Assembly (NCBI GenBank): GCA_028829895.1
Contig: CM054182.1
Location: 84,376,046-84,440,045, forward strand
Source of the DNA: Sinotaia quadrata
Lineage: Eukaryota > Mollusca > Gastropoda > Architaenioglossa > Viviparidae
DNA: 64,000 nucleotides
Direction of reading: 5' to 3'
Shown in pieces: positions 48,301 to 55,179 of this stretch (its first letter is position 1; each line of letters opens with the position of its first letter). Both the position numbers and the translations under genes were made by a program. The notes under the pieces are model-generated. The model ran no database searches and was not told the origin of the DNA. It was given only the letters and a program-made list of their open reading frames with translations.

Positions 48301-48535
48301 TATGTGCACTCTAGGATTTAAACAGGTGATCAGATTCCATTTTGCACTCCAGCGAGAGAGAGTTCTGAAGCAATGTGCCCAATGGGTGAAATGCTGTAAA
48401 GAACCGGACTTGCTCAAACGGATTCGACAAGCTGCAGATTCCATTTTCGAGGAACTCTTGAGTCTTGAGGTTGATTTCAGTGAAAAAGAAGATGGTGCTG
48501 AGAGTGATGAGCTTGAGGACGACAATACCAACTGA
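2839..48535 (+). CDS. Ufd2/UBE4-core plus E2 (UBC) fusion protein, 29 coding exons, ~1541 aa
   Basis: Probable ubiquitin ligase/chain-elongation factor with a built-in E2. Coding exons: 2839-3873, 4721-4867, 7092-7224, 7689-7756, 9927-10087, 11766-11829, 13106-13174, 14047-14217, 15071-15257, 15776-15931, 17452-17602, 18801-18870, 20166-20282, 21837-21986, 24011-24138, 25486-25659, 26437-26527, 29219-29318, 29620-29714, 31586-31684, 33321-33388, 35223-35439, 37583-37797, 38430-38520, 41390-41547, 43407-43518, 45164-45256, 46681-46765, 48315-48535. Every junction is GT-AG and phase-compatible, with no internal stop. Order: disordered N-terminus with repeats (1-345), variable N-region (346-~560), Ufd2 core (~560-1235), linker, UBC domain (~1300-1500), acidic tail. 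UBE4A/UBE4B (Ufd2 family) act with Cdc48/p97 and end in a U-box that recruits an E2; no U-box is visible here and the E2 takes its place. The start is uncertain: the ATG at 2839 lies 5 bases after an acceptor and has a C at -3. Exon joins at 1/2, 2/3 and 22/23 most need RNA support. Confidence 0.85.
2998..3462 (+). repeat. Coding minisatellite in exon 1
   Basis: About six in-frame copies, alternating long (~87 bp) and short (~57 bp) units that centre on 'gaccatcaactctctgcc' and 'caggatatcaagccacca'. All copies keep the reading frame, which suggests selection against frame-breaking changes. Confidence 0.85.
3874..4720 (+). other. Intron 1
   Basis: It starts GTAAGC and ends TTGAACAG. AT-rich; I see no repeat or gene in it. 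Confidence 0.7.
4960..5525. repeat. Degenerate ~70-bp tandem repeat in intron 2
   Basis: Blocks like 'cagtgttatttgtacttaca', 'tatagcttt' and 'aacaaatgtggctgttttt' recur about eight times with much drift; this is an old array. Confidence 0.65.
5527..6912. repeat. Composite minisatellite in intron 2: 74-, 50- and 44-bp units
   Basis: Three related arrays sit end to end. At 5527-5705 there are about two copies of a ~74-bp unit; at ~5711-6010 about six 50-bp units around 'ggttttgagagcagacttgt'; at ~6016-6912 about twenty 44-bp units around 'tgttgagagcagttcagtat'. All share 'tgagagcag' and 'atccata', so they probably descend from one unit. Long open frames on the minus strand here (5706-6332) are artefacts of the repeat. 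Confidence 0.92.
8369..8675. repeat. 53-bp tandem repeat in intron 4, ~6 copies
   Basis: 'actttggccacagtgctcaa' recurs every 53 bases with almost no divergence, so the array is young. The rest of intron 4 (7757-9926) shows homopolymer runs (T then G near 8830) and no gene. Confidence 0.9.
10088..11765 (+). other. Intron 5
   Basis: An (AC)n tract lies near 11093-11114. I see no other structure and no coding sequence. Confidence 0.65.
11766..12015. repeat. Exon 6 donor region and two intronic copies
   Basis: The exon 6 end plus donor (atcaaatgtaagtgtgtcat...gaaattcatct) is echoed in intron 6 at about 11875 (aaatgttagtgtcttgtgtg...gaattcagct) and 11990 (aaatgtcactgtattg...gaatacatct). The copies have lost the consensus GTAAGT. 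Confidence 0.55.
12060..12265. repeat. Dispersed repeat, copy 1 (partner at 54640-54845)
   Basis: The blocks 'ctaatcactttga', 'gagtctggtcat' and 'gttaactgactgat' occur in the same order and spacing at 54640-54845. By eye the two are about 70% identical, consistent with an old transposable-element family that I cannot name. Confidence 0.55.
12645..12950. repeat. 32-bp (2 x 16) tandem repeat in intron 6
   Basis: 'gttgtaactagagattgctg' followed by 'taactagacagt' repeats about nine times; each half-unit is itself a variant of a 16-base core 'gtaactaga.a.tg'. Confidence 0.9.
13790..14062. repeat. ~60-bp tandem repeat carrying the exon 8 3' splice site
   Basis: Units read 'tttttaattgacagggaaat' then 'tactttgaaataagtacac'. 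The last unit supplies the true acceptor (AG at 14045-14046) and the first coding bases of exon 8. Earlier copies at 13861-13862 and 13919-13920 keep an AG in the same context. Confidence 0.85.
14980..15060. repeat. AT/CA microsatellite just upstream of exon 9
   Basis: (TA), (AC) and (TA) runs follow each other and end 10 bases before the exon 9 acceptor, leaving almost no normal pyrimidine tract. Confidence 0.8.
15690..15775. repeat. ~38-bp duplication of the intron 9 3' splice tract
   Basis: 'ttattgatttgattttcaac' plus 'ctaaattctttt' occurs twice in tandem before the exon 10 acceptor. Confidence 0.6.
17130..17405. repeat. ~37-bp tandem repeat in intron 10
   Basis: 'gagtgattgacttgtgctgc' followed by 'aaaagagttgttttagt' repeats about seven times. 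The rest of intron 10 (15932-17451) holds no gene I can support. Confidence 0.85.
17795..18130. repeat. ~35-bp tandem repeat in intron 11
   Basis: 'ggtcagtctgcaagtatatg' followed by 'ttattttgtctat' repeats about nine times. The open frames across it are repeat artefacts. Confidence 0.85.
18850..19330. repeat. ~50-bp tandem array beginning in the 3' end of exon 12
   Basis: The exon 12 end plus donor (atgaaaaacatgcatgtggt, then 'gagtttatgatatattag') resembles the first units downstream (atgaacaacatgtatgtg; later 'taaataacatgtaagttttt' and 'aatatatctagtgctttata'). Copies become more regular from 19020 onward. Confidence 0.6.
20283..21836 (+). other. Intron 13
   Basis: AT-rich with an (ATT)n run at about 21801-21824. 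The 68-85 codon open frames here have no family features and are taken as chance. Confidence 0.65.
22330..22632. repeat. 55-bp tandem repeat in intron 14, ~5 copies
   Basis: 'aaggaaggtgaatgtataca' followed by 'tattaccttcagacacatta' repeats every 55 bases, close to identical. Confidence 0.9.
22835..23060. repeat. 56-bp tandem repeat in intron 14, 4 copies
   Basis: 'tatagttctttgttgtagat' followed by 'ttgtcaaagttagtttagct' repeats every ~56 bases. Confidence 0.9.
23280..23790. repeat. ~80-bp tandem repeat in intron 14, ~6 copies
   Basis: 'gaatagaaaggtacattatt' and 'gtatagcttatctgagtgct' recur at about 80-base steps. This is the third separate array in the same intron. Confidence 0.85.
24200..24830. 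repeat. Two tandem arrays in intron 15
   Basis: At 24200-24345 a ~25-bp unit ('ttcctatatctttattgct') repeats; related copies return at 25010-25165. At 24480-24830 a ~50-bp unit ('ttgaaagctgactgatgag', 'gtggagtattattt') repeats with indels. Confidence 0.75.
25285..25430. repeat. 56-bp duplication and (GTTT)n run before exon 16
   Basis: 'gtttgttagttaatatgtaa' through 'cagaacttgtaagtgatg' occurs twice in tandem, followed by about eight GTTT units at 25395-25428. Confidence 0.85.
25630..25745. repeat. ~40-bp tandem triplication of the exon 16 donor site
   Basis: The exon end and donor 'tttgacaaatacagctctag' + GTGAG at 25660 is repeated with small changes at 25699 (ccagGTGAG) and 25740 (ctagGTGAG). 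Reading past the first donor meets TGA at once (AGG TGA). Confidence 0.85.
26690..27200. repeat. ~45-50-bp tandem repeat in intron 17
   Basis: 'ttattgcctgcattatttca' and 'gcattattttgaatagggct' alternate about ten times. Confidence 0.8.
27267..27350. repeat. (AC)n microsatellite
   Basis: An AC-rich run of about 80 bases with a few interruptions (ACGC, ATAC). Confidence 0.95.
27432..28630. mobile_element. Non-autonomous hAT-like DNA transposon, ~1.2 kb
   Basis: The left end is CAGTGGTTCCCAAC and the right end GTTGGGGACCACTG, its reverse complement with one mismatch. The flanks are aagtaaat (27424-27431) and cagtaaat (28631-28638), an 8-bp target duplication at 7/8. Length, 8-bp duplication and the CAGTGG..CC terminus fit the hAT superfamily. 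I see no transposase frame inside, so it would need a helper element. Confidence 0.85.
28625..28765. repeat. Duplicated right end and flank of the hAT-like element
   Basis: 'accactgcagtaaatgatat' plus 'tagttgcttcccttgaa' occurs at 28624 and again at 28715. The second copy carries only the element's terminal bases plus flank, so it arose by duplication after insertion. Confidence 0.75.
28830..29245. repeat. Tandem array built from the exon 18 3' splice site and first codons
   Basis: 'tactagaactttctca' plus 'tccatcctggacacatt' repeats at 28895, 28953, 29029 and 29109, then becomes the true exon 18 start at 29219 ('ggttctatcctggacacatt'). AG is kept at 28898-28899, 28957-28958 and 29113-29114. 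Confidence 0.85.
29855..30020. repeat. ~73-bp duplication in intron 19 resembling exon 19
   Basis: Two copies of 'gatcagatttgttgattatc' + 'catactgacaagtcttgaag'. The piece TACTGACAAGTCT with following A-rich bases matches exon 19 (gtactgacaagtctagaaaa). Confidence 0.6.
30095..30515. repeat. ~45-bp tandem repeat in intron 19, ~9 copies
   Basis: 'cattattcacaaacaaaata' followed by 'caggaattcactagtgttta' repeats with moderate drift. Confidence 0.85.
31700..31960. repeat. ~90-bp tandem repeat in intron 20
   Basis: 'actttatttattgatttgtt' and 'gtacacatgagtttattttc' recur about three times. Confidence 0.7.
32150..32570. repeat. ~88-bp tandem repeat in intron 20, ~5 copies
   Basis: 'gttagtgttcagctctaaga' + 'tggatatggttgtagttatt' + 'gatatttattatgtaaccc' repeats. 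Confidence 0.85.
33640..33830. repeat. ~92-bp tandem duplication in intron 21
   Basis: 'aacctttaacattaggatta' through 'gatagtttgtgagttatgta' occurs twice, nearly identical. Confidence 0.85.
34110..34320. repeat. ~46-bp tandem repeat in intron 21, ~4 copies
   Basis: 'aagccatcaaaacacttgtc' + 'tgtgcactggttctatcagt' repeats. A further short array ('attcatcctcagacatca') lies at 34560-34680. Confidence 0.8.
36050..36350. repeat. 59-bp tandem repeat in intron 22, ~5 copies
   Basis: 'ccatgataacttattctgta' + 'aaaaggaaaaggtattttcc' repeats. Open frames on both strands here come from the repeat and are not genes. Confidence 0.9.
37583..38520 (+). other. Exons 23-24: linker between Ufd2 core and UBC domain
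   Basis: Exon 23 begins with an ATG directly after its acceptor (MKKLSEDRK), and its first residues continue the last helix of the Ufd2 core encoded by exon 22 (QKMVQLIEE). The segment then turns acidic ([17 protein letters not shown]) and leads into [11 protein letters not shown] and [19 protein letters not shown], which resemble the stretch just N-terminal to the UBC domains of BIRC6-type E2s. The phase 2 junction 37797/38430 restores an Arg codon. Confidence 0.75.
38505..38680. repeat. Degenerate tandem array starting in the exon 24 donor
   Basis: The exon 24 end plus donor (ttgtcagacaggtaatgaga) is echoed as 'tcaaacaggtaagagaggtg', 'gtcagacgtaagga', 'gtcagacaggaatgg' and 'gtcaaacagataagaa'. 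The same theme returns at 40085-40265 after ~1.4 kb of unrelated sequence. Confidence 0.65.
39755..39970. repeat. 31-bp tandem repeat in intron 24, ~7 copies
   Basis: 'cattggttagtttagtgagt' + 'agaaactcaga' repeats with few differences. Confidence 0.92.
41548..43406 (+). other. Intron 25
   Basis: AT-rich. I see no tandem array, element or supported coding frame in it, which is unusual among the long introns of this gene. Confidence 0.65.
44091..44711. repeat. Inverted repeat: two 181-bp arms, 259-bp spacer
   Basis: The left arm 44091-44271 is the reverse complement of the right arm 44531-44711; I found no mismatch reading the arms block by block. Each arm holds about three ~62-bp tandem units built on 'cacaaatggtgagggttgaa'. 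The right-hand array continues as single-orientation units to about 44840 and starts at ~44440. Confidence 0.9.
45650..45865. repeat. ~20-bp tandem repeat in intron 27
   Basis: 'actcatggcactctgt' with short CT-rich spacers repeats about ten times; the open frames over it are artefacts. Confidence 0.8.
45866..46465. repeat. ~42-bp tandem repeat in intron 27, ~14 copies
   Basis: 'tagttatatagtaatagatg' + 'ttagtcatatggctaacaac' repeats; two unit versions (catacggct / catatggct) alternate. Confidence 0.92.
46785..47690. repeat. ~75-bp degenerate tandem repeat in intron 28
   Basis: 'aaaatatagctcttctga' + 'atgttaatctgccctttgtt' + 'gtggaatctaacac' recurs about ten times, drifting to the right. Confidence 0.8.
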
Positions 48536-48766
48536 GCAAATTGGAGTTTACATTACAAAGACAAAAATGGCTGAGCAAATTAGACTTTACATTACAAAGA
48601 CAATAGCGACTGAGCAAATTGGAATTATACATTATAAAGACAGTACCAACTGAGCAAATTGGAATTATACATTACAAAGACAATAGTGACTGAGCAAATT
48701 GGAGTTTACATTATAAAGACAGTAGTGACTGAGCAAATAGGAGTTATACATTACAAAGACAGTAGT
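48500..48766. repeat. ~38-bp tandem array containing the stop codon, left part
   Basis: The last codons and stop of the Ufd2-UBC gene (acaataccaacTGAgcaaat) form the first unit of an array 'gactgagcaaattggagtta' + 'tacattacaaagacagta' with about six copies. The array resumes at 50435. Confidence 0.9.
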
Positions 48767-50434
48767 TGTGAACAGATTTTTCTTCTGTCTTTCTGCGCTC
48801 AAATTATTTGTGAATTATGAGGAAGAAATTGTCACATATTTGTTTCCAATAGTGTTCACCTCTCAGCTGCTGATGGAGAACTGGATAGATGGAGAAGGCC
48901 CCATGGTCCCTTCCCAGAGTAATACGTAGTGTACAGTGACCACCAATTATCCCTGACCTGACATAGGTTCTCACAGAGCAGTGTACACCTCCTTAAGAAA
49001 AAGTCCTTTCTACCCGACTTTAATCATTTATGCCCCCAACTGCTCTAATCTTTCAGACCCAATTATATGACATGAGCGAGGGTATAAACAACAAGAAATA
49101 GTATTTATTTAAAAAGAGCATATAAATATATACAACATAGTAAATCAACATGGAGTAAATACGAATGACGTACAGACATAGAGAATGATATATATCTATA
49201 TATATAGAGAGAGAGAGAGAGAGAATATAGATTCCTTATACAGTTAATATATGAGCTTGAAATACTCTGTCAATCATCTATCTGTGATTAGCAAAAATTT
49301 GCAGTTTTCATTTGTTGGCAAAACTTCCACAAAGAAGAAAAGGATATCTTCCCCTGTCTTGCTTGCTTCGTGTAGACAATGTCATGGCCACACTGAAAGC
49401 AGTCTCAGACCTCTACTTAACAACTGCACAGCAGGCAGTCGACCAGACACAGCGAGTGGGGAGCACAGTGGTATGCAGATTAGCATGCAAACAAACAGTC
49501 CAGAAAATGGTAGATGAGATGACCAGAGTGGCCAGCAGGCTAACAGGGAGCTTTTCTGACTGTGGAAAGTACAACAATGACCTTCTGTAAAATGGCGACA
49601 TTATCTATCCTTTCTTCTAGTCATTCACAAAATAAATATTTCATAGTTTTTTAGTCGAAAAATTCATACGCAATTCATTATACGAACCTAGCTACAAGTA
49701 CAAAATATTAATAAGTTGAAACACATTTACACTTCGAAGTATAGTTGTATAAATCAATAAAAATTATAATAGCACAGAAAATATCTAAGGAATAACTAGT
49801 GTTTTCACATGTCAAGATTATAAGAGAGACAACTGTAAATCAATTAGCATAAATTTAAACAAGGTTTCTATAATTTAATGTCCTAAAATCAATGTGACAT
49901 ATACACGCATTTGGAAATTGATATAAGATTTCTATTTTTCCTTTCTTTAGTCATAAAAGAATGAGCAAAGAAATCAATACATTTTCTTTTAGCTGCAAAA
50001 TAACAATAAAGATTAAACCTAGAACTAAGTGGTTTTCTCTACTCACTTTTGATCAGCATTAACTAAGGAAACTCCCAAACACCGGGGACTTTGGTCAGAA
50101 AACACGTCTGAACGCCAAAGGTGTGAGCCAAGTAAAGTAAAAGTTTAGGGAATGTGGCCCATGTGTTCCACCGGGAGAACAAGGGTTCACTGTTTAATTA
50201 CAAACAGATGCCTCTCCCATTGTTTGATAAGCAGATGCGTAGGTTGACTTCCTACATTGTGTACTAGATGTGCAGTGTGTATTGCCTTCTCTAAACATTA
50301 TATGTAAATGTCAGCAATATAAGCAAGTGCTCCACAATACCAGAATGAAACATTTCATTTAAAAAAATGTGGATACGGATAATTAATATGAAACAATTGA
50401 CAAATAAATGTAGGGGATGGAAATATTTGTCACG
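48767..50434. mobile_element. ~1.67-kb insertion splitting the 3' UTR array (possible transposon)
   Basis: Repeat units stop at 48766 and restart at 50435 in the same unit type, so this block was inserted. A possible 4-bp duplication TAGT flanks it, and the two ends show weak inverted similarity (tgtgaacagatttttc against the complement cgtgacaaatatttcc, 11/16). It holds a short (GA)n run at 49204-49222 and no transposase, reverse transcriptase or other family frame. Class unknown. Confidence 0.5.
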
Positions 50435-50515
50435 GTAGTGACTGAGCAAATTGGAGTTATACATTATAAAGACAGTACTGACTGAGCAAATCGGAGTTAT
50501 ACATTATAAAAACAA
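50435..50515. repeat. Right part of the 3' UTR tandem array
   Basis: Two more units of 'gactgagcaaattggagtta' + 'tacattataaagacagta' after the insertion. Confidence 0.9.
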
Positions 50516-50602
50516 TGCTTTGGATTCAGTGTTGCTGGTGCTTCCATTTACAACAAAGACTTAATTTTTTGGACATTCCTATGTCCTGGTTAATTCTTGA
50601 GG

Positions 50603-50608
50603 AATAAA
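50603..50608 (+). terminator. Candidate poly(A) signal of the Ufd2-UBC gene
   Basis: AATAAA lies ~2.07 kb after the stop, or ~0.4 kb if the insertion is discounted. Another AATAAA is at 50787-50792. Both are beyond the insertion, so the mature 3' UTR may contain it unless an earlier signal is used. Confidence 0.4.
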
Positions 50609-50799
50609 AATGCAATATTGCAGAATTTTTTACAGATCGTTTTGAATTTACAACAGATTTATTAGCAGAAATTTATTTTTTGTTGGCACATATGGCTAAC
50701 TGTGGTGAACAGTTTGAATTGTGGGTATTTGTGAAGTATAATTTAGTATTGTATAATTATAAAATTATGATCTTGTTATTATAAAAAATAAAAATGTTC

Positions 50800-53700
50800 T
50801 TTTAATATAAGGAAATTGAATTTATTGTTTGGGATTTTTAAAAATTCTCTGCAGTGTGTTTTAGTTATTTTAATACTTTTTTCCTCAAACACTATTATAT
50901 ATTTTTAACACTATTTTAATATTTTATAACACACAGAAATCTTCAGTAATTATAATTTTAATTTAAGAAACAATAATAATATATTAATAATAATATTAGG
51001 CTCATTTTAAACAAAAGTGAAGATGTCATTATAGTAATGAAACAGTATACAGCTTTTTTAAATTTATTTTACCAGCAAGTGAATGAGGTGAGCTCTTAAT
51101 TCTAATCATAGTTGCTTTTTCAACTATTGTTAATCACAAAATAGCAAGTAATTACTGGTACATCATAATTAAGTTTTATTTGCCTTATCTCTTCTAATAT
51201 ACGGCAAGGGGAGTTTACTGCACAGGATATTTGACCATGCTAACCTTATCTGTTCTAATATACAGCAAGGGGAGTTCACTGCACAGAATGTTTGACCATG
51301 TTAACCTTATCTCATCTAATATACAGCAAGGGGAGTTCACTGCACAGAATGTTTGACCACATTTGCCTTTTCACACATTAAAAAATAACTTCATTTGAGA
51401 ACTTAATCATAAATTCTGTAATTGTAAGCATGAAATGTTTATAAAAAGGAAATATGTGCCTTGTCTTCCAGTCAGTTCTTACTGAATATGGAACATACAG
51501 AACACAAATAAATTATTTTTTAAAGAGCAACATATGTTTATACTTTGAACCATATTTAAACACAGCAACTATTAGTGAGTACTATGAACCAAATTTAAAC
51601 AGAATAAGTATAACAGTGAGTACTTTGCACCACATTTAAACAAAATAACTATATCAGTGAGTATTTTGAATCTCATTTAAAATAATAAGCTATGCTAGTA
51701 TCTACTTTCGACCAAATTTAAACACAATAAAATATATTCTTGTGTAATTTGAAATACATTTAAACACAATAAACCACACAAATATTAATTGGGAACACAC
51801 ACTTAAACACTACAAGCTACACTAGTGAGTAGTTTGAATCATATTTAAACACTACAGACTATGCTAGTGTGTACTCTGAATCATATTTAAATTCTACCAA
51901 CTCTACAGTTAAATGCTACAAACTTTACAAGTGCGTACTTTTGAGTCACAGTTAAACACTACACAATTTATGAGATGAAACAAAACAAAGTGAGAAGCTG
52001 GGTTGCTGAGAGACCTAGCACTGGACTCTTGCACAGAAGTCTACAATGTCATGTATTTTGGGATTCTTCCATACCAGCATATCCTCTCTATCTCAGGATT
52101 GTTCAAGTTGCCAACCAAACTGTCAGGTGCTTAGATATCTCAAAATATGACACACTAATGAAAATCCACATCATTAGTATTATTAAAAACATACTGTACT
52201 ACAGAATAATATTATTGAAAACAAACTGGTACTAAAAAACGCTCAAATTTCATCAACTAAAAGAAGAAAACAATGCAATAATAGTTAACTATATTGAACT
52301 GTATATCTATGAAAATAAGTAATAATGTTTGGTAACATTCAACGAGAAACCAAACAGGTTATGTAGAAATGCAAGATAAAGAATTTAAAATTCTTAAATA
52401 GAAATTGAGAAATGCTGTAAGATACAATTAATATCTAATGAAGAGTACATAATATTTTAGTAATGATTTACATAAAGATATAAATTTGTGTTTTTAAATG
52501 TACTAAATTTTCCCTGTCTGCCAGATCTTATTGCAGATTGTTAATAGGGCGCTTATCATGGCTTCTCCCACTTCTTGCAACTAGTAAAATAATTAAATTC
52601 AAATAAATTTTAATGTCAAAGAAACTAAAAAGCTGAAAATTATTGCCAACACTTTTGATTTTGTTCATGTGTAAATTTTCAGTTTTTTTCCCCATGCATT
52701 TCGTTAGGGACAACAGGTACAAGTTCTTCTTTTTTTTTAAAATAAAATTTTATTCACTATTTTATGTTTTAATTTTACAATATTGAGATTAGAATTCCAT
52801 GCCCACAATGTGGCCATGCACAAGTAGTTAACTGTTAAAATAACAAAAGAAAATCTTATTTTAACTAAAAATAAATAACAAATAATAATGACACTACTGT
52901 ACCAAATGACAAAAAAATATCAAAGCCAAAGACTTAAGGAAAAGTCTGAAAAGCATCAGAATCTCAGATTTGAAATCCAGAGGCATGCAGAGTAAGTAAA
53001 AACATTCTTGACCTAGAAGGTCATCTGAATATATTGCCAGAGAACAGGAGACTTGCCCCATTGCTTAAAGAAGTATCTGAGAAGTGGCCACATCCTGTGT
53101 AAAACTTTAAACCATTGACAATCCTGGTTTTCAAGCTCAAAGTTCACAAGCAACTGACAGACAACAGAAGTCATGAGAAGAATTAACAATAAAGAGAAGA
53201 ATTAATTAAACACTATTTGTGAGTAAATGTTGACATGAAAAAATGTAAAGTCAAAATTATTGGTTTAGAAAAAAATAAAGATTTAAAAAAAAAAAATTCT
53301 TTTAATGTAATTATTAAAACATTTTTGTAAAGCTCAACATTCAAAAATGTACAAGACAAATACTGACATTTGGACAGGAGTGCTTAGCTTTCATAATATT
53401 AAAATAGGGACAGTGAAAATTCATACACTTTTCATAAATATCCTATCTAAACAAGAAAGTGTTATAAATAGACTTTCTGTAAATGTTTAAAGTTGATGAC
53501 CTTTTATATTCATTGCCAATATTTTTGCTTTATCTTATATGCTTTATTGTGAAGCACTTTGTGAAAATTTTATATTCTTTTTATACCTTATATAATTCTT
53601 AGCAATCTCGCTTAATTCCTACATTATTTATTTTATTTAAATAATAACTTTATTTATGAGTTTGCAAATCATCCCATTCAATTTTGAAGTTTATTATTTA

Positions 53701-54640
53701 AGTTGTATAATACCTTTAATGATTTAAATAATGTTAACATCTAATCAACCCTTTGTCTGCCAAACTTTCTAATTGCTTGTAATGCCAATTTCTAGTGTCC
53801 GTTTTTATAGCAATTTTATGTCACTTAAGATAAAAGTGAAAATAAATACACTGGGAAAGGGAGAACAACAAAATATTAAAATGTTGGACACAGTTACCTC
53901 CCCTAGAATATCCCATTTGCAGACACTCGAGTTTTGTCGTATACCAAAGTAGAAAGGCATAATAAACCTAAATTCCATATAAAATTATAAATGTTTAATG
54001 GTTTGACTGAAACTGATGCGCAAGATTTATTGACTGTACATTTTATAAGTGAAGAAGGGTATTATTTCATTTTACATTTATTTTATCACTGAAAAGTTGT
54101 AAACTTTGCTACCATAACTGGTGGTACCTTTTTTAAACATTTTATATAGATCTGTATAAAATTTATTTGATAAAACTGTCATATTCATATATCTTTATAC
54201 ACATACTTATAAACACACAATCAAAGAAGAAACCTAATGTGGATATGCTTGAGCTCAGAGCTCAAAATCTTCAACCAGGCTATTAATATACATATGTTGG
54301 ACAATTTTAACATTTTGTGGTGTGGTTATGGAATTATATATTCATTTAACCCTTTTCAATTTCAGCACCACAAGTAAAATGCTTTGGCCACAATTTGGCA
54401 ACTAGGGGAATGTAGATATATGACATTTTAAAAACATGAATAAAAATGGAAATTGGATTTATGTTTTAAAATAGTTCTAATTCTTTTTAAATACTTTTAC
54501 TTCATACAGAGACACAACGAATTTACTAGACTTGCTGATGTAACCACTTTTAAGTAGATGAGTAGTTTTATTATCCAATGGTTAAGATTTACATGAACAT
54601 GACCCGCCAGTCAAAAGTTTACCTATTGAAAAGAATTGTA
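50800..54640. other. Intergenic AT-rich region between convergent genes
   Basis: No gene is supported. It contains a 60-bp x3 tandem repeat at 51185-51365 ('ctaatatacagcaaggggag') and a ~48-bp degenerate array at 51450-51960 ('catttaaacacaataact'). The remainder is simple AT-rich sequence. Confidence 0.6.
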
Positions 54641-54845
54641 TTTTCTAATCACTTTGAATTTGAGTGGCAGAGTCTGGTCATGAAAGGCGGCTGTTAGCTT
54701 AATAGTGAGTTAACTGACTGATTGAGAGCGAATGCACTTAGAAATATTTCATGCATTTTGTTATTGATATATTATATTTTCAGTTTTAGTAGAAATGTAT
54801 TATGTAAGTAGACCATTATTTCTACAAATTGTGAACTATGATCCC
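54640..54845. repeat. Dispersed repeat, copy 2 (partner at 12060-12265)
   Basis: It shares ordered blocks with intron 6 of the fusion gene in the same orientation. Confidence 0.55.
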
Positions 54846-54889
54846 TGTATTTAGTATGCTAAACACTTGACATTGTTTCTAATGAACCA

Positions 54890-55070
54890 ATGACGATGCT
54901 ACCTCTGTACCCGGATAACATGTTGCTACTTTTGTAAAAGAGGATGATGCTACCTCTGTACCCGGATAACATGTTGCTACTTTTGTAAAAGAGGACGATG
55001 CTACCTCTGTACCCGGATAACATGTTGCTACTTTTGTAATAGAGGATGATGCTACCTCTGTACCCGATGT
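54890..55070. repeat. 51-bp tandem repeat, 3.5 copies
   Basis: 'gatgctacctctgtacccgg' + 'ataacatgttgctacttttg' repeats nearly unchanged; a minus-strand open frame here is an artefact. Confidence 0.9.
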
Positions 55071-55179
55071 TGAATCCTTACCATACCTAGGTTTAACAGA
55101 CATTGAAATTGTTAATGACATTATTTTAAAATTGGAACTCTCAGCCTACTCCAGTAATACGTTAAATGTGGCTGAATAG

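Larger units (their letters stand above)
41390..48535 (+). other. Exons 25-29: E2 ubiquitin-conjugating (UBC) domain, BIRC6/UBE2O type, and C-terminus
   Basis: The UBC fold reads [129 protein letters not shown]. The catalytic Cys (GKVC) is at about residue 1384, codon 43441-43443; the usual HPN is NPN, as in BIRC6. The FNEPGYE motif and the extended C-terminal helices match BIRC6/UBE2O E2s, not the small UBE2D/UBE2N class. The protein ends in an acidic tail ([15 protein letters not shown]); the stop TGA is at 48533-48535. All active-site features look intact, so conjugating activity is expected. Confidence 0.9.

Noticed and set aside
49251..49601. 88-92-codon overlapping frames inside the 3' UTR insertion
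   Set aside because: Overlapping frames on both strands without domain motifs; not recognisable as transposase or reverse transcriptase.
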